In this document: positions 24,943-36,300 of the stretch, piece by piece
Layout: the number at the start of each line of letters is the position of its first letter
Position numbering within the stretch: position 1 is the first letter of the stretch
Assembly (NCBI GenBank): GCA_001839685.1
Contig: MLAK01000608.1
Location: 28,202-92,201, forward strand
Origin: Tritrichomonas foetus
Taxonomy: Eukaryota; Parabasalia; Tritrichomonadida; Tritrichomonadidae
Reading direction: 5' to 3'
DNA: 64,000 nt
Made by a program: the position numbers and the translations under genes
The notes under the pieces: generated by a model
Database searches by the model: none
What the model saw: the letters and a program-made list of their open reading frames with translations, nothing else
Told to the model about the DNA's origin: nothing

Positions 24943-27900
24943 TCAGTGAGCTTCATCATTGTTAATTTCTTCTTCGCTGACTTCATCCATGTCAAAAGAT
25001 ACTTTTTGGCGATATGATGATTCGTAAAATACATAATCAGTATTTTGTTTTGGAGGCTTATGTTTGTTAGGCAAAACCTCTGCGTTTTTTCCAGGTTCAT
25101 TGGAATCAGACTTGGATAAATTTTCGGTTGGGGCTTCTTCATTGGAATCAGATTGATGAAGTCCATCTTCAGGCAAATTATTGCTTTCTTCATCATTCAT
25201 TATTTCATCATTTGTTGGTTCATCATTTATTGATTCATCATTTGTTGNNNNNNNNNNNNNNNNNNNNNNNNNNNNNNNNNNNNNNNNNNNNNNNNNNNNN
25301 NNNNNNNNNNNNNNNNNNNNNNNNNNNNNNNNNNNNNNNNNNNNNNNNNNNNNNNNNNNNNNNNNNNNNNNNNNNNNNNNNNNNNNNNNNNNNNNNNNNN
25401 NNNNNNNNNNNNNNNNNNNNNNNNNNNNNNNNNNNNNNNNNNNNNNNNNNNNNNNNNNNNNNNNNNNNNNNNNNNNNNNNNNNNNNNNNNNNNNNNNNNN
25501 NNNNNNNNNNNNNNNNNNNNNNNNNNNNNNNNNNNNNNNNNNNNNNNNNNNNNNNNNNNNNNNNNNNNNNNNNNNNNNNNNNNNNNNNNNNNNNNNNNNN
25601 NNNNNNNNNNNNNNNNNNNNNNNNNNNNNNNNNNNNNNNNNNNNNNNNNNNNNNNNNNNNNNNNNNNNNNNNNNNNNNNNNNNNNNNNNNNNNNNNNNNN
25701 NNNNNNNNNNNNNNNNNNNNNNNNNNNNNTTGATTCATCATTTGTTGGTTCATCATTTATTGATTCATCATTTGTTGGTTCATCATTTATTGATTCATCA
25801 TTTGTTGATTCATCATTTGCTGGTTCATCATTTTTTGTCATAATTTGTTCTTTCTCTGACTCGAACTCAGTTTTATTTTCATCATTTGTCTCGATTGAAG
25901 ACTTATCGACAACATAATCATCAGATTCATCTTTGTTTGTATCAATATTCTTGTTGTCAAAATTATCTGTTGTGGCTTTATTTGTTTCTGTTTTCTCATC
26001 GTGCATTTTCTCTGAATCTTCAGTTTCTCTTTTTTCTATTTTGGGTTTTTTACCTTCGATATTTTTCATTTCATTCGTGTTTCCACTAACCACTGTTAAG
26101 TCAATAATTTGGGCACCTATACCCTTCAAAAATTCAAGATTGTCCAAAGAAATTTCTGTTGATGGATTATAGTTATTTAATTTATCTATCAATTCTGAGC
26201 CTTCATTGAGAACAATAGCTTTCACATCGGTAATTTCATCCTTTTTCAAGTCACCCAAAACTTTATCAAGAATGTTCTTTCCAAAGTCTTGGATTGAAGC
26301 ATCATTCAAATCGTCAAGAGGAAAATTAAATTCTGAATTGATCACAAGATTCAGTGGTTGATTGGATTTTTTCTCAACATGGATATCCTTATTTTCTTTC
26401 GATTCATTTTCGTTAGGCTGACTTACTTGAGGCTCTGATTCAGTTTGTTGTTTGTTTGTTTCCTTTTCAATGCTAATTTCTATTTCATTATCTTCACTAA
26501 TTGCCTCTTTGTTTTCATGATTTTGATTTGAATTTAAATTGACATCTTTATCTGATTTATCTCCGCTAAAAAGTATAGTTTCGCCTTTTGAATCATGTGA
26601 AATCACTTTTAGATTTGATATATCTGAATTTTCATCATTCGCTGAAAAAACTTTTGCTAATTGTTGGATTTTCTGTAACAAATCAAATGATAAGCCAGAT
26701 AGTTGTGGATTATCGTTTGAATCTGATCCCAAATTACCATCATGTGATTGTTCGTCGTTGTCTAAAGAACTGTAATCTTTATCAACAAAAAATTGAATCC
26801 ATTCTCTTAATGAATCAATTGTTAATATGGAATTGAAAATATGAGGTACTCTATTATTAGGCTCATAAATTACAAATGTTGGAAAATTATCTGCGGAAGG
26901 CAAATAAACCTGGTAATAGGTATATTTCATTCTATAGAATTTAATTTTTTCATTAGGGAAGTCTTTGGAAACGCTGTTAAACGCAATTTTTGCTTCTGGC
27001 GCAGAAAACGATTGTTTATTTTCAATGAAAACTAGAACAGGAACTCTTCTATCAGGAACATAACTTGGTAGATTTGCTGGCGAAAGAACTGGAGCGTAAA
27101 GATTCAAATTAGGAGATGCTTTTTTCATGTCCATTTTTATCGATGTTACTTCGCTGATACTTTTGTAGACGAAAAAACGTAAAAGTTCATGGCTATAAAC
27201 ATCCATATCTTGGAAAACTTCACATTTATTGACATATCGAGAATTTTTCTTGAAAAAAACAAAAGAAATTGGAATTTGAGTTAATGAACACATTTTCATG
27301 ATATCTGTTGAATTTTCCCATGTGGAAATTTCTGAGTCAACAATATGGCCGAAATGATTATTAACTTCATTAACAGATGCTTGAGCTTGATCTGTGAGAT
27401 TATCAGTAATTGCTACAAATTGAAAAGTGTGAGGGGAAAATAATTTACTTTTCTGACTATGCTCATTAGTTTGAGTTTTCAGCTTTTTACAATTCCTAAT
27501 AAAGTGGATCATTGAAATTCTATTGTCATATTCAAGTGTTCCATTATTTTTATTGTCAAAAAAACGAAGTGAAAAATTATCAGATTTAATAAATCCAAAT
27601 CGTACTTTTGTTTTACGGTAGTAAAATGCAATATCCTCAAATTCTGAAAGTGTTTCATTATTTGACAGTAGAAAAAGTTGGTTTGAGCTATTTTTAAATT
27701 CTTCGATATTTGAGTCGATTAAATATTCCACCCAGGACAAAAAAGCATCATTTATTTCTGATGCTAAGTCTATAATTGTATTATTTCCTTTGTAAACTTC
27801 GAGAAATTGATCGTCTCGGGTGATGACATAATTTGGTAATTGAGGAGAAAGGCTTTCTTTATCGGCAAGATTGTATTTCGAATATGATGTCATACTGATT

Positions 27901-28064
27901 GGCAAGATTTCATTGACCAATGACAGAAGGATCGAAAAAAATGTAGAATTATATGAATTCCTGCCATCTGGTGATACTAGCAATATTCCAATCGTCTTGT
28001 TAAGTGGCACTTGTGATAAGGGAACTGCGGGAAAGGCGGAATAAATAAAAACCCAAAAAAACAT
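24943..28064 (-). CDS. Secreted/ER thioredoxin-like protein with acidic NDEPTNDES repeat array (assembly gap inside)
   Basis: The start is the ATG at 28064 with a signal peptide (MFFWVFIYSAFPAVPLS). About 450 residues of lumenal sequence with many N-x-S/T sites follow. Residues about 338-425 (VPVLVFIENKQSFSAPEAK ... FPTFVIYEPNN ... LREWIQFFVD) have the beta-alpha-beta layout of a thioredoxin or PDI b-type domain without a CxxC. Next comes a long Asp/Glu/Asn/Lys-rich region and a 10-residue repeat (TNDESINDEP). A run of 482 N (25248-25729) sits inside the repeat. The frame after the gap (25200 down to the TGA at 24943) is offset by the stated gap size; 480 or 483 nt would restore it, and 480 is exactly 16 repeat units. 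The C-terminal 85 residues are hydrophilic without a KDEL-type signal. Probably ER or secreted and non-catalytic. Confidence 0.75.
25202..25835. repeat. 30-nt coding minisatellite with 482-base assembly gap
   Basis: Both flanks of the N run carry alternating 15-nt half-units (TCATCATTTGTTGGT and TCATCATTTATTGAT on the plus strand), encoding NDEPT and NDESI. The near-identical copies explain why the interior was not assembled. Copy number is unknown; the gap length is only an estimate. Confidence 0.9.
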
Positions 28065-28604
28065 TTTTAAAAAGATTTTTGGTCGGATAAATATCAGAAA
28101 AATTTTGGAAGTGAATTGAATGGATTATCATTTCAAGACAAATTTTACAGAAGAAGTGTTCATTTTAATTATTCACAAGAATCTATCTGAATTAAATTCG
28201 GTGATTTTGGTTGTTCACTTCAAAAACTCATTTATTTGTATCAAACACTTTTCACATGTTACGTGTTATTCGCAGTGTGTGTTACACATATCATTTAACA
28301 ATTGTTCTTTCTAAAAGATTCTTGGGGTAAAACTAGCAAAAAAAGTTGCAGAGGACTTTTTCACTGTAATGTTGAATACCAGTATTATAGAATAGAGAAG
28401 AATAAAGTAGAGAAGAAAAGAATAGAGAAGAATAGAATAGAGAAGAAAAGAATAGAGAAGAAAAGAATAGAGATGAAAAAAATAGAGAAGAATAGAATAG
28501 AGATGAAAAGAATAGAAAAGAAAAGAATAGAGATGAAAAAAATAGAGAAGAATAGAATAGAATTAATTAAATTTAAAAGTTTATAAAGAAATTTCTGTTG
28601 CTGC
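28065..28604. other. Intergenic region with purine minisatellite
   Basis: 540-bp spacer between two minus-strand genes, so it holds the Rpt4 3' end and the promoter of the secreted protein gene. A purine-rich 15-nt array occupies 28389-28562. No conserved ORF; the apparent RIEKK-repeat ORF is a product of the array. Confidence 0.55.
28389..28562. repeat. 15-nt purine minisatellite (AGAATAGAGAAGAAA-like)
   Basis: About 11.6 imperfect copies of a unit such as AGAATAGAGAAGAAA, with G/T and A/T variants (for example AGAATAGAGATGAAA). The plus strand is almost pure purine, so it can form triplex or unusual DNA. It lies 325 nt upstream of the secreted protein gene start. Confidence 0.85.
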
Positions 28605-29780
28605 TCAGATCTTCTCATAGTGCAGCTCCGACTCGAGTGACTTAGTCTTCTTGATTGTTCTCACGGCCTTTATGAAGTCGTCATTTGATACTGCATCATG
28701 TTCTTCTCGTAGAGCGAACAGTCCCGCTTCTGTGCAAATGTTTCTTAAATCGGCGCCATTGAATCCTTCTGAAAGTTTGACAACAGCATCAAAGTCTATC
28801 TCGCCATCAAGGGATAGCGGCTTTGAATGAATCTTCAGAATTTCGAGACGAGCCTGCTCGTTTGGCAGTGGGATTTCAATTTTTCTGTCCAAACGGCCTG
28901 GTCTCAAAAGTGCCGGATCAAGAACATCTGGTCTGTTTGTTGCCATGATCACTTTAACTTGTGAAGATGATGCAAAGCCATCCATCTGGGCTAATAATTC
29001 CATTAATGTTCTCTGCATTTCACGGTCGTTGGATTGGCCATCGCCCATTCTTTTTGCGCCGAGCGCGTCAATTTCGTCGATAAATATAATACATGGTTGA
29101 TGAAGTCTTGCGTATTGAAACATTTCTCGAATTAAACGTGCTGATTCTCCGATATATGATGCGATTAACGATGTTGAAACAACCTTTAAAAACGCAGCTT
29201 TCGTACTATGGGCAACAGCTCGCGCAATCAAAGTTTTGCCTGTACCTGGTGGGCCGTAAAGAAGGGCTCCTTTTGGAGCTTTAATTCCGACGCGAGTAAA
29301 AATGCCTGGATTGACGAGTGGAAGCTCAATAATTTCTCTAATTTCGTTTAACTGATCGCCAAGGCCACCAACATCAGCATATTTGATATTTCCTGGATCT
29401 TCTGTCTTCATATGATAAACTTGAGGATCTACTGTTTTTGGAAGGGCGTGCATAATTGTGAGAGTTTCCTTATCGAGGGCAACACGACGGCCGACAGTTA
29501 AAAGCGACGGTTCGATTCTTTGTCTGGCGTTAACAACATATCTGCCACCACTTCCATCCATTTTGATGACATAGCGATTTCCTTCGAGCACACGATAAAC
29601 CTCAGCAACTTTTTGGCCAACAGAACGAACGGCGTTCAGTTTTTTCTCAGTATCTTCAAATTCTTTTCGAATTCTTTGATTTTCAATTCCGTTTTCTCTG
29701 ATTTCGTTCTCAAGCTTTGTCATCTTGAGAAGTTTCTCTGTATATTCGCGCATAGCGGCTTCTTTTTCTTCGTTTGACAT
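28605..29780 (-). CDS. RPT4: 26S proteasome regulatory ATPase Rpt4 (PSMC6)
   Basis: 391 residues. An N-terminal coiled coil (about 5-55) and OB domain precede the AAA+ module. Walker A is GPPGTGKT at 176-183 and Walker B is IIFIDE at 231-236. The second region of homology and arginine fingers are in MATNRPDVLDPALLRPGRLDRK. The wording LTIMHALPKTVDPQVYHM, SYIGESARLIREMFQYARLHQPCIIF and LSEGFNGADLRN-CTEAG agrees with Rpt4 rather than the other five Rpt subunits. As in other Rpt4 proteins, the C-terminus (LHYEKI) lacks an HbYX gate-opening motif. Rpt4 sits in the base ring of the 19S particle and helps unfold ubiquitinated substrates. The length is normal (human 389). Confidence 0.95.
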   Translation of the reverse strand: MSNEEKEAAMREYTEKLLKMTKLENEIRENGIENQRIRKEFEDTEKKLNAVRSVGQKVAEVYRVLEGNRYVIKMDGSGGRYVVNARQRIEPSLLTVGRRVALDKETLTIMHALPKTVDPQVYHMKTEDPGNIKYADVGGLGDQLNEIREIIELPLVNPGIFTRVGIKAPKGALLYGPPGTGKTLIARAVAHSTKAAFLKVVSTSLIASYIGESARLIREMFQYARLHQPCIIFIDEIDALGAKRMGDGQSNDREMQRTLMELLAQMDGFASSSQVKVIMATNRPDVLDPALLRPGRLDRKIEIPLPNEQARLEILKIHSKPLSLDGEIDFDAVVKLSEGFNGADLRNICTEAGLFALREEHDAVSNDDFIKAVRTIKKTKSLESELHYEKI

Positions 29781-30173
29781 TTCGTCGACTCTTTGGATGA
29801 AATTGAAAAATTTTGTAACCTTTTCAAAACAAGCGGTTTTAAATTAGGATTGACCAACTATAAAAAAGTTTTCATTTCGAGTGTTTCATCGAATAAATGA
29901 ATTATATGTCATCTATAAATCTTTTCATTTAAGTTTGGATGAAGAATTTTGAAATAAGTGAATCGATTTTATAATTGGTCAGATTTTTAGCGACCATTTT
30001 CCATAAGTAAGTGGTAAGTTTACCCTAAAATTCATTCAACTAACAAATAAATCCATACAAAGCATAGTTTTAATCGCAGAAAAATCTGATGAATATCAAA
30101 ATATATATTTAAAAAAAAAGTGGTTCTTAAATCCGTATATTTTACATAACAAACAACTATATTATTAATAACA
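29781..30173. other. Intergenic spacer, nothing recognised
   Basis: 393-bp AT-rich spacer between two minus-strand genes. Near the Rpt4 start the minus strand reads TTTCATCCAAAG, an initiator-like element about 14 nt from the ATG. No other feature. Confidence 0.45.
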
Positions 30174-32963
30174 TTATGTAATGGCTTGTTTGGTCAAAGG
30201 TGGTAAAGCTTTTCTCATTCCTCTGTGGAAAGTATTGTACATTTCTGTTTTATTTTGGTCATCAAGTGTTAATTCACGCACTTCTTCTTGCATTTGAATC
30301 ATTTGCTTTTCGAACTTTTTTATAGATCTTTCTAAAACAGGACAAACTGAACATTGCCTATTTCCAAGGTTTACAATTTGCTCCTTTTTCTCGCTATTTA
30401 TTGTGATTAAGTTCATACATTCATCATTCAATTTTGATATTTCACCTGTTTGATATTTTCTTTGTTCTTCAACCTTCTTTTCATATTCTGTTTTAACATT
30501 ATGTTCTTCGAGTGCAAAATTAGTTGATTGAATATTAATATCGTTCAAAAGTCCAGCTTCAATTGCAGCCAATTTTTCGCTGTGTTCTTCTTCCTTCTTA
30601 CGAAGTTCAACTGCAATTTGTTCTTTCAAACTATTCACCATGTGTTCAGTTTCTTTTTGAAGACCTTCTGCCATTGCAGTATTTGAAGCTTCAACGACAA
30701 ACAAATCATTTTGTGTGAACTCAATTGCTAATTCAAGTTCATTTCTTAATTTTTCAATTTCATTCACCATCATTTCCGCTTTTCTTTGTTCTTGTTTAAT
30801 TATTGGTTGATATTCCTTTTTCAATTTTTCTTGAATTTTTGTTTTTTCATTGGCGAGTTGATTTCGAAGTGTAGACAATTTATCTTCAGCTTGCTCTATT
30901 TGCCGTGTTCTTTTATGTAACTCTTTTTCATTTTCTTCAAACTGCCTTTCAAGATCAGCTATTTCTTTTTCTTTTTGAAGTAGCATATCTTTCATTTCTT
31001 TCAATTCTTCTTCATTTTTACCTCTTGATTCTTCAACAGCAGTTGCATAAAAAGCTGCGGCTGATGTCAATTTCTCTTTGAGTACAATAGTTTTTTGAAC
31101 AGCTTCTTTAAATTCAATTTTTGTATTATCTAAAGCTTTTAAAGCATTGGCTTCTTCTTCTTTTAATAATTTGCAATCGACAAAAAATGCTTCACGCCAT
31201 TTTTCTGTTTGTGCTTCTAAAAATCGAGAAGATGTAAATCCACTGATTATAGTACTGGGTGATCTCTCCAACTCATTGAGTGAATCATTTGCTTCATTAT
31301 ATTTTGTTTGCAAAATAGCTTCATTATTTCTAGCAGAATTAATTTCTGCGATTATTTTATCTCTTTCTTGATTATGTTTTTGTTTCAGTTCACTCATTTG
31401 TGCTTTAATTCGTTCATTAACTTTCGCTTGAAATTGCTCAGCAAGTCTTGCACTGAGTTGTGCTTCTTCTTCTTGATGCTTTAATTCAAGAAGTGTGAAT
31501 TCACTTTGACCATCTGAACTTTTATTCAAAATTTTTTGATTTTCTTGAAGAACATGATGAAGTTCCTGTCTTAGTGTGTCATATTTCATATCATAGTATT
31601 TTTGTTCTTTATCAGCTTTTTGTTGAATTTCTACTAAATCTTGTTTATACCCATCAATGACGTTTTTTCTTTCTATTTCCCATTCGATTTTTCTATCTTC
31701 GATTTCTTTTTTTACATCATTTGTTTCTTGGATAATTTTACTTACGACTTTTTTATGATTTTCATCGATATTTTTTAATCTTTCCTGATGAGATTCAGCT
31801 TTATTAGCCATCTTGTCTTTCAATGCTTTTTGATCATTTTTTGACTGTTGTTCCAAAAAATCTAAACTTTCACGTAATTGAGCAATTTTGGCTTTATATT
31901 TTTCTTTCCTTTCTTTTGAAGGCCCTTCAATTTCTCCATTTCGTCTTTCAATGATATCTTTCAGCTTTTTTTCGAATTCTTCAATTGCTGCAGAATATTG
32001 TTCTTCATTGATTCTTTGAATATCTTGAATCATAAGTTTATATTTATTTAATTGAGTTTCTGTTGATTCTAATGTAGAAAGAGCATTTTCTTTTGTAGAT
32101 TGATATTCATGATCACCAATTTGGAATCTATTCATCAATTCTTCTTCCCTTTGACGCCATTGTTTTTCTAAATCTGGTGCAATTGCCTGCTGTTCAGCCA
32201 GTTTCTTATCAACTTGATTTTGAAGCTCATTTATCTGTTGATCATCTTCGACTAAAGTTTCCATCATTTTCGCACGATGTTTTCTTAAAATTTCATTATT
32301 TTCATTCACAATGGCTGTTATATCGTCATGTGTTTTTTTGGTATTGGAATCAACTTCAGATTTTGCTTTTTCATAAGCTGATTCAGTCATTACCAAACTT
32401 TCTGTCTTTGATTGAAAAAGTTTCTCGTAATGCTGAATTAATCTGTTTGACTCATCATCAAGTCTTGAGTCGAAACTGCTCAAATTTTTTTCAACTTCTT
32501 TTTCATATGCTTCTAAAGATGCTTTATGATTTTCTGAAGCTTCTTTATAATCCTTTTCAAATTTTCTTTGTGCTTCAGCAATTTTGACTTCAATCACTGC
32601 ATCAGAATTTTCAATGTTCATTTTGAAAATTGTCGATGTTTTGACAATTCTACTTGTCAAATCATCCAAAATTTGGTGGTAATGTTGGAAAGTCTTTTCA
32701 AACATCTTCATGATATTATTTTGATTGACTGTTTGGAAAATGGTTAAACGATGGTGGATCAAAGTTGTCAATTGTTTGTCTCCGCCTGCATCAAGCGGGG
32801 AATCTCCAAAAATTGAGCGGTATTTAACTATTACATTATCCAAGACTGGAATCATCGCTCCAAGATGCGCAAGTTGTGCTGAATTTTCAGGAGCTGTGAG
32901 AGAATGAATAATTGATGATGTTTGCTCGACGACCCTCTCTGCTTCTTCTTGGAGCTCCGTCAT
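30174..32963 (-). CDS. Large hypothetical coiled-coil protein
   Basis: 929 residues from the ATG at 32963. An upstream in-frame ATG at 33035 would add 24 residues, but that stretch is AT-rich like spacer, so I prefer the inner start (MTELQEEAERVVEQ). Residues 1-110 are helical but not heptad-rich (NSAQLAHLGAMIPVLDNVIVKYRSIFGD). From about 120 onward the protein is nearly continuous coiled coil rich in Glu, Lys and Gln, with one break near 530 (ERSPSTIISGFTSSRFLEAQ). A CSVC pair lies close to the C-terminus, after which coiled coil resumes briefly. There is no motor, kinase or membrane motif. I do not recognise the family; a cytoskeletal, basal-body or golgin-like role is possible. Confidence 0.8.
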   Translation of the reverse strand: MTELQEEAERVVEQTSSIIHSLTAPENSAQLAHLGAMIPVLDNVIVKYRSIFGDSPLDAGGDKQLTTLIHHRLTIFQTVNQNNIMKMFEKTFQHYHQILDDLTSRIVKTSTIFKMNIENSDAVIEVKIAEAQRKFEKDYKEASENHKASLEAYEKEVEKNLSSFDSRLDDESNRLIQHYEKLFQSKTESLVMTESAYEKAKSEVDSNTKKTHDDITAIVNENNEILRKHRAKMMETLVEDDQQINELQNQVDKKLAEQQAIAPDLEKQWRQREEELMNRFQIGDHEYQSTKENALSTLESTETQLNKYKLMIQDIQRINEEQYSAAIEEFEKKLKDIIERRNGEIEGPSKERKEKYKAKIAQLRESLDFLEQQSKNDQKALKDKMANKAESHQERLKNIDENHKKVVSKIIQETNDVKKEIEDRKIEWEIERKNVIDGYKQDLVEIQQKADKEQKYYDMKYDTLRQELHHVLQENQKILNKSSDGQSEFTLLELKHQEEEAQLSARLAEQFQAKVNERIKAQMSELKQKHNQERDKIIAEINSARNNEAILQTKYNEANDSLNELERSPSTIISGFTSSRFLEAQTEKWREAFFVDCKLLKEEEANALKALDNTKIEFKEAVQKTIVLKEKLTSAAAFYATAVEESRGKNEEELKEMKDMLLQKEKEIADLERQFEENEKELHKRTRQIEQAEDKLSTLRNQLANEKTKIQEKLKKEYQPIIKQEQRKAEMMVNEIEKLRNELELAIEFTQNDLFVVEASNTAMAEGLQKETEHMVNSLKEQIAVELRKKEEEHSEKLAAIEAGLLNDINIQSTNFALEEHNVKTEYEKKVEEQRKYQTGEISKLNDECMNLITINSEKKEQIVNLGNRQCSVCPVLERSIKKFEKQMIQMQEEVRELTLDDQNKTEMYNTFHRGMRKALPPLTKQAIT

Positions 32964-33347
32964 GAGGTTTCTTAAATTGGCGGAACTTTTTGAATAAAAA
33001 TAATATAAATCTAACGAATTTTTTAACAATTTCATTGAATTCTATAAATATATTTTCAATACTTAAATGGCTGATTCGATAAATCACGCAAACTTTTTTG
33101 AGGAAACCCAGCAATCGATTTATCGAAAGAAAACCATCTAAAGTCTTATCCATTTCTGTTAAAATGTCTTAATGAGTACCTACATGTAATTACTGTGAAA
33201 ACATGCGTTTGCATTCATTTCCAAATCGATTGAAGGCTTAAATACATCGTATAAAGATATTTTGAATGAACTTTTTCTCCATTTTTTGTAGTTATAAAAA
33301 ATGGGGAAAAAAATAGAAAAGAAAAAATGTTTAAACAAATGTAATTT
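32964..33347. other. Intergenic spacer, nothing recognised
   Basis: 384-bp AT-rich spacer between the talin-like gene 3' end and the coiled-coil gene 5' end (both minus). It includes the alternative 24-codon extension of the latter. Confidence 0.45.
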
Positions 33348-36300
33348 TTATTGCATTGATGCAAGAACTTTTTCGTTAAATTCTAGAACAATTCTCGCAC
33401 GTATAACTTTAGATTCAAGATCAAGTCTCTTGAGGAGTGTGTCTTTAGAAGGACCAGCTTTGACAGAATTGATTTTTCCTCCTTCTCTTTCCTTTCTTGC
33501 GTTCAATGCTGATTCCGCAGATTGTGCCAATGAATTTGCACCTTTACAAATTGTTGTTATTGCATCACGAAGAGCAGTCTCTTCAGGGGATGATGTCTTT
33601 GAACTTTTTGTGTATTGTGTTCCAAGTTCAAAAATAGTTTTCATTCTTTCAATAATCTTTGGTTCAATATCATTCTTGTAATTTGGATTTGTGATTTCTG
33701 AAGTTGCTTTTTCTATTTGAGTTAATTCTTTGGAAATATTTTGTGTGAATTTAAACAATGTTTCATGTGCTGGTGTGAGATTGTTTGTATGTCCACGTGA
33801 GTGGAGCATAACTTTATTTACTGCTGAAGAAAGTGCGATTGCAATTTCTAGCATTCTTAATGAATATTCACATGGTGTTGTTGATTCTAATTTACTAATC
33901 TTCTCTTTAGATTTGTCAAGAGTCGAAGTTACTTGAATGAGTGGCTTAAGACATTCATCAAATTTAGTGAATATTGCACTTTTCATTCTACTTTCTTCAT
34001 CTGCAATTTTTACAGCTTTCTTTGAAAGAGCTAATGCTGTGTCAATATTTTCGTTTATTTGTTTGTAAAGTATTTTGCCTTGTTTATCCCAATCACCTGA
34101 TAAAACAAACTTTGCTCTTAAACCTTTGAGTAAAGAATCATATGACTTGGCAATGCCAACACAGAGTGTTGTAAGTTCACTTTGAATGCCTAAATTCATT
34201 GTTGTTGCGGAAATTCGCAAGATTTGTTTCACAACATTATCAATATTATCATATAAAGAATTCATTGAATCAACAATTTGTGCATTTTTAGATGATTTAT
34301 TATCAACTAAAGTAAAGAAAGCTGTTGCTTTAGTTTTATAAGTTGAAATAAATGTTTCCAAAGATCGAGAAGCATCACTGACTTTGAGTTTGTCAGTATC
34401 AGATGGAACACTTGGAACGTGATAAAATTTCTTGAGTTTTTCTGCACTTTCTAAATCAGGTTTCAGTTGAACTTTATCAGTAAACCTTTGAGAAACACTG
34501 ATTGCTTTAGTTACATGATCAACTATATTAATGAATCCATTGGTAAGATTGAAAATGGAATTAGGTGATTCAATCTTATTATTATCACTTGAAAGATTTT
34601 GGAATAGGTTTAATGATTCTTCGAGTTTGTTAATCTCGGCTGTGAAATCTTCAGTGGCAGATTTATCGGTGTTTGTGGTGGATAACTCACATCCAACTTT
34701 CTTTAAGCTTGCGATTTGTTGCTGGAGCTTTGGAAGTTCACTTTTGGTGAATAATACAAATGTTTCTGGAATGAAACACGTTGCACGAGTCGAAACTGTT
34801 GCAGTCACCATTTGCACTGAATCGCATACACTCTTTAGGAAATCAAGTCGACATTTTTCTAATTTAGAAGGACTTGATTTGTTATCACTTATGTTTGCTT
34901 GATCCTCAGCAATATCAATCATAGAATTGAGCATTCTAGCGAAGCTTCTAGTTGAACGCCTAATAGCTGTTGAGGAAATTGCGGTGGTCTTCACAATATC
35001 CATTGTCGCTCTCATAGCATTCAAAGAAGAATTAATCATTGTTACATAATCAGTGTAGGCAGGAATTGTTGTTGCCTTTGTAAGATTAAAACTTTTAGCC
35101 ATTGTTGATTGGCTTAAAGTAATAACTTTGATAATATCTCCAATATTTGTTACTGTTGATTCTCTATCGCGTAAATGTACAGAATTAATGAGTCCATTTG
35201 TAGAATTTTCGAGATCAACTTTCGATTTGTTAATGACAGGTGGAATATCACCTTGCTTGTTTAAGGAATTTAAGAAAGTGAATGGATTCTTAGTTTCTTT
35301 GTTAATGATTTGAACAAGTTGATCTCTAAAGGAAGATAAAATTTGTTGTTTGTTTGAATCAAGTGTGGAATGAGTGGTAAATTTCTCTTTTACAATTGGT
35401 GTGACTTTCTCTATTCCTGGAATTATGGACTTCAAGTATGAGTCATTTAATTTATAAATAGTTGCATGGACTGTGAGAGCTTTAAATACACAAATTTGAT
35501 AATTTAGCGTATCTATATCATTTCTTTGAATTGCTGTTGCCATTCTAGCAAAGCATTCTATTGATCTTAAAAGCAAATCATCTGATGGTTTCGATGTAGC
35601 TGCATCGATGTTGCTTAAAGCTGAAAGCAAAGTAGTTAATTGAGTCTTAAATGATGCCGAATTTTCAGGGGTGGATTCAAGGCATGATAATTTTTGAATA
35701 TTTTCTATTGAAGTTATTATTTCAATTGGCTCTTTAACAATCATTGAACGAATATTCAATGGAAATGTTGTCATTGATCTAGCCAATGAAGAGAGCAATT
35801 GTGGAATTATTTCGATTAAGTCTGGAATTCTCTTGGAATATGCAGTAGATTTTGATTTATATAAATCCTTTACAATTTCAAGGGCAGCTTGATTTTCCGC
35901 AATTAAAATTGAGAGACATTCTTCGATTGGAATATGAATCATTGTTGGTAATATTGTTAAAATACCATTCAGTGATCCTGCAACTCTGTTTGCTCTCTGT
36001 TTCTCAGAAGGTATCTTGATTTCGGTAGTAGTACTTCCAATTCCAGTATCTCTAATAATTTGCATGCTATTAAATAGTGATGGCAAACCATAGATTTCTT
36101 CATCAGGTGAAGATGAATCCGCTTTCACTAGTGAAAGTCCTAATGATTTTGGTGAAATAATTAGTGTGAGATTGTTTAGTAAACTTAACATTCTAGTAGT
36201 TATTTGTGGCTTTTGCACTTTGAAATAATTTGCAATTTCAGTTGTATTTACAGTATCAGTTGCTAATATGATTCTAAACGTATCTTGAATATTAACTATT

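Noticed and set aside
24813..25196. ORF overlapping the C-terminal exon of the secreted protein on the same strand
   Set aside because: It is in another frame; the frame ending at 24943 continues the NDEPT repeat and is the coding one.
28302..28586. RIEKK-repeat ORF
   Set aside because: Product of the 15-nt purine array; the non-repeat part is spacer-like and the reading frame has no convincing start.
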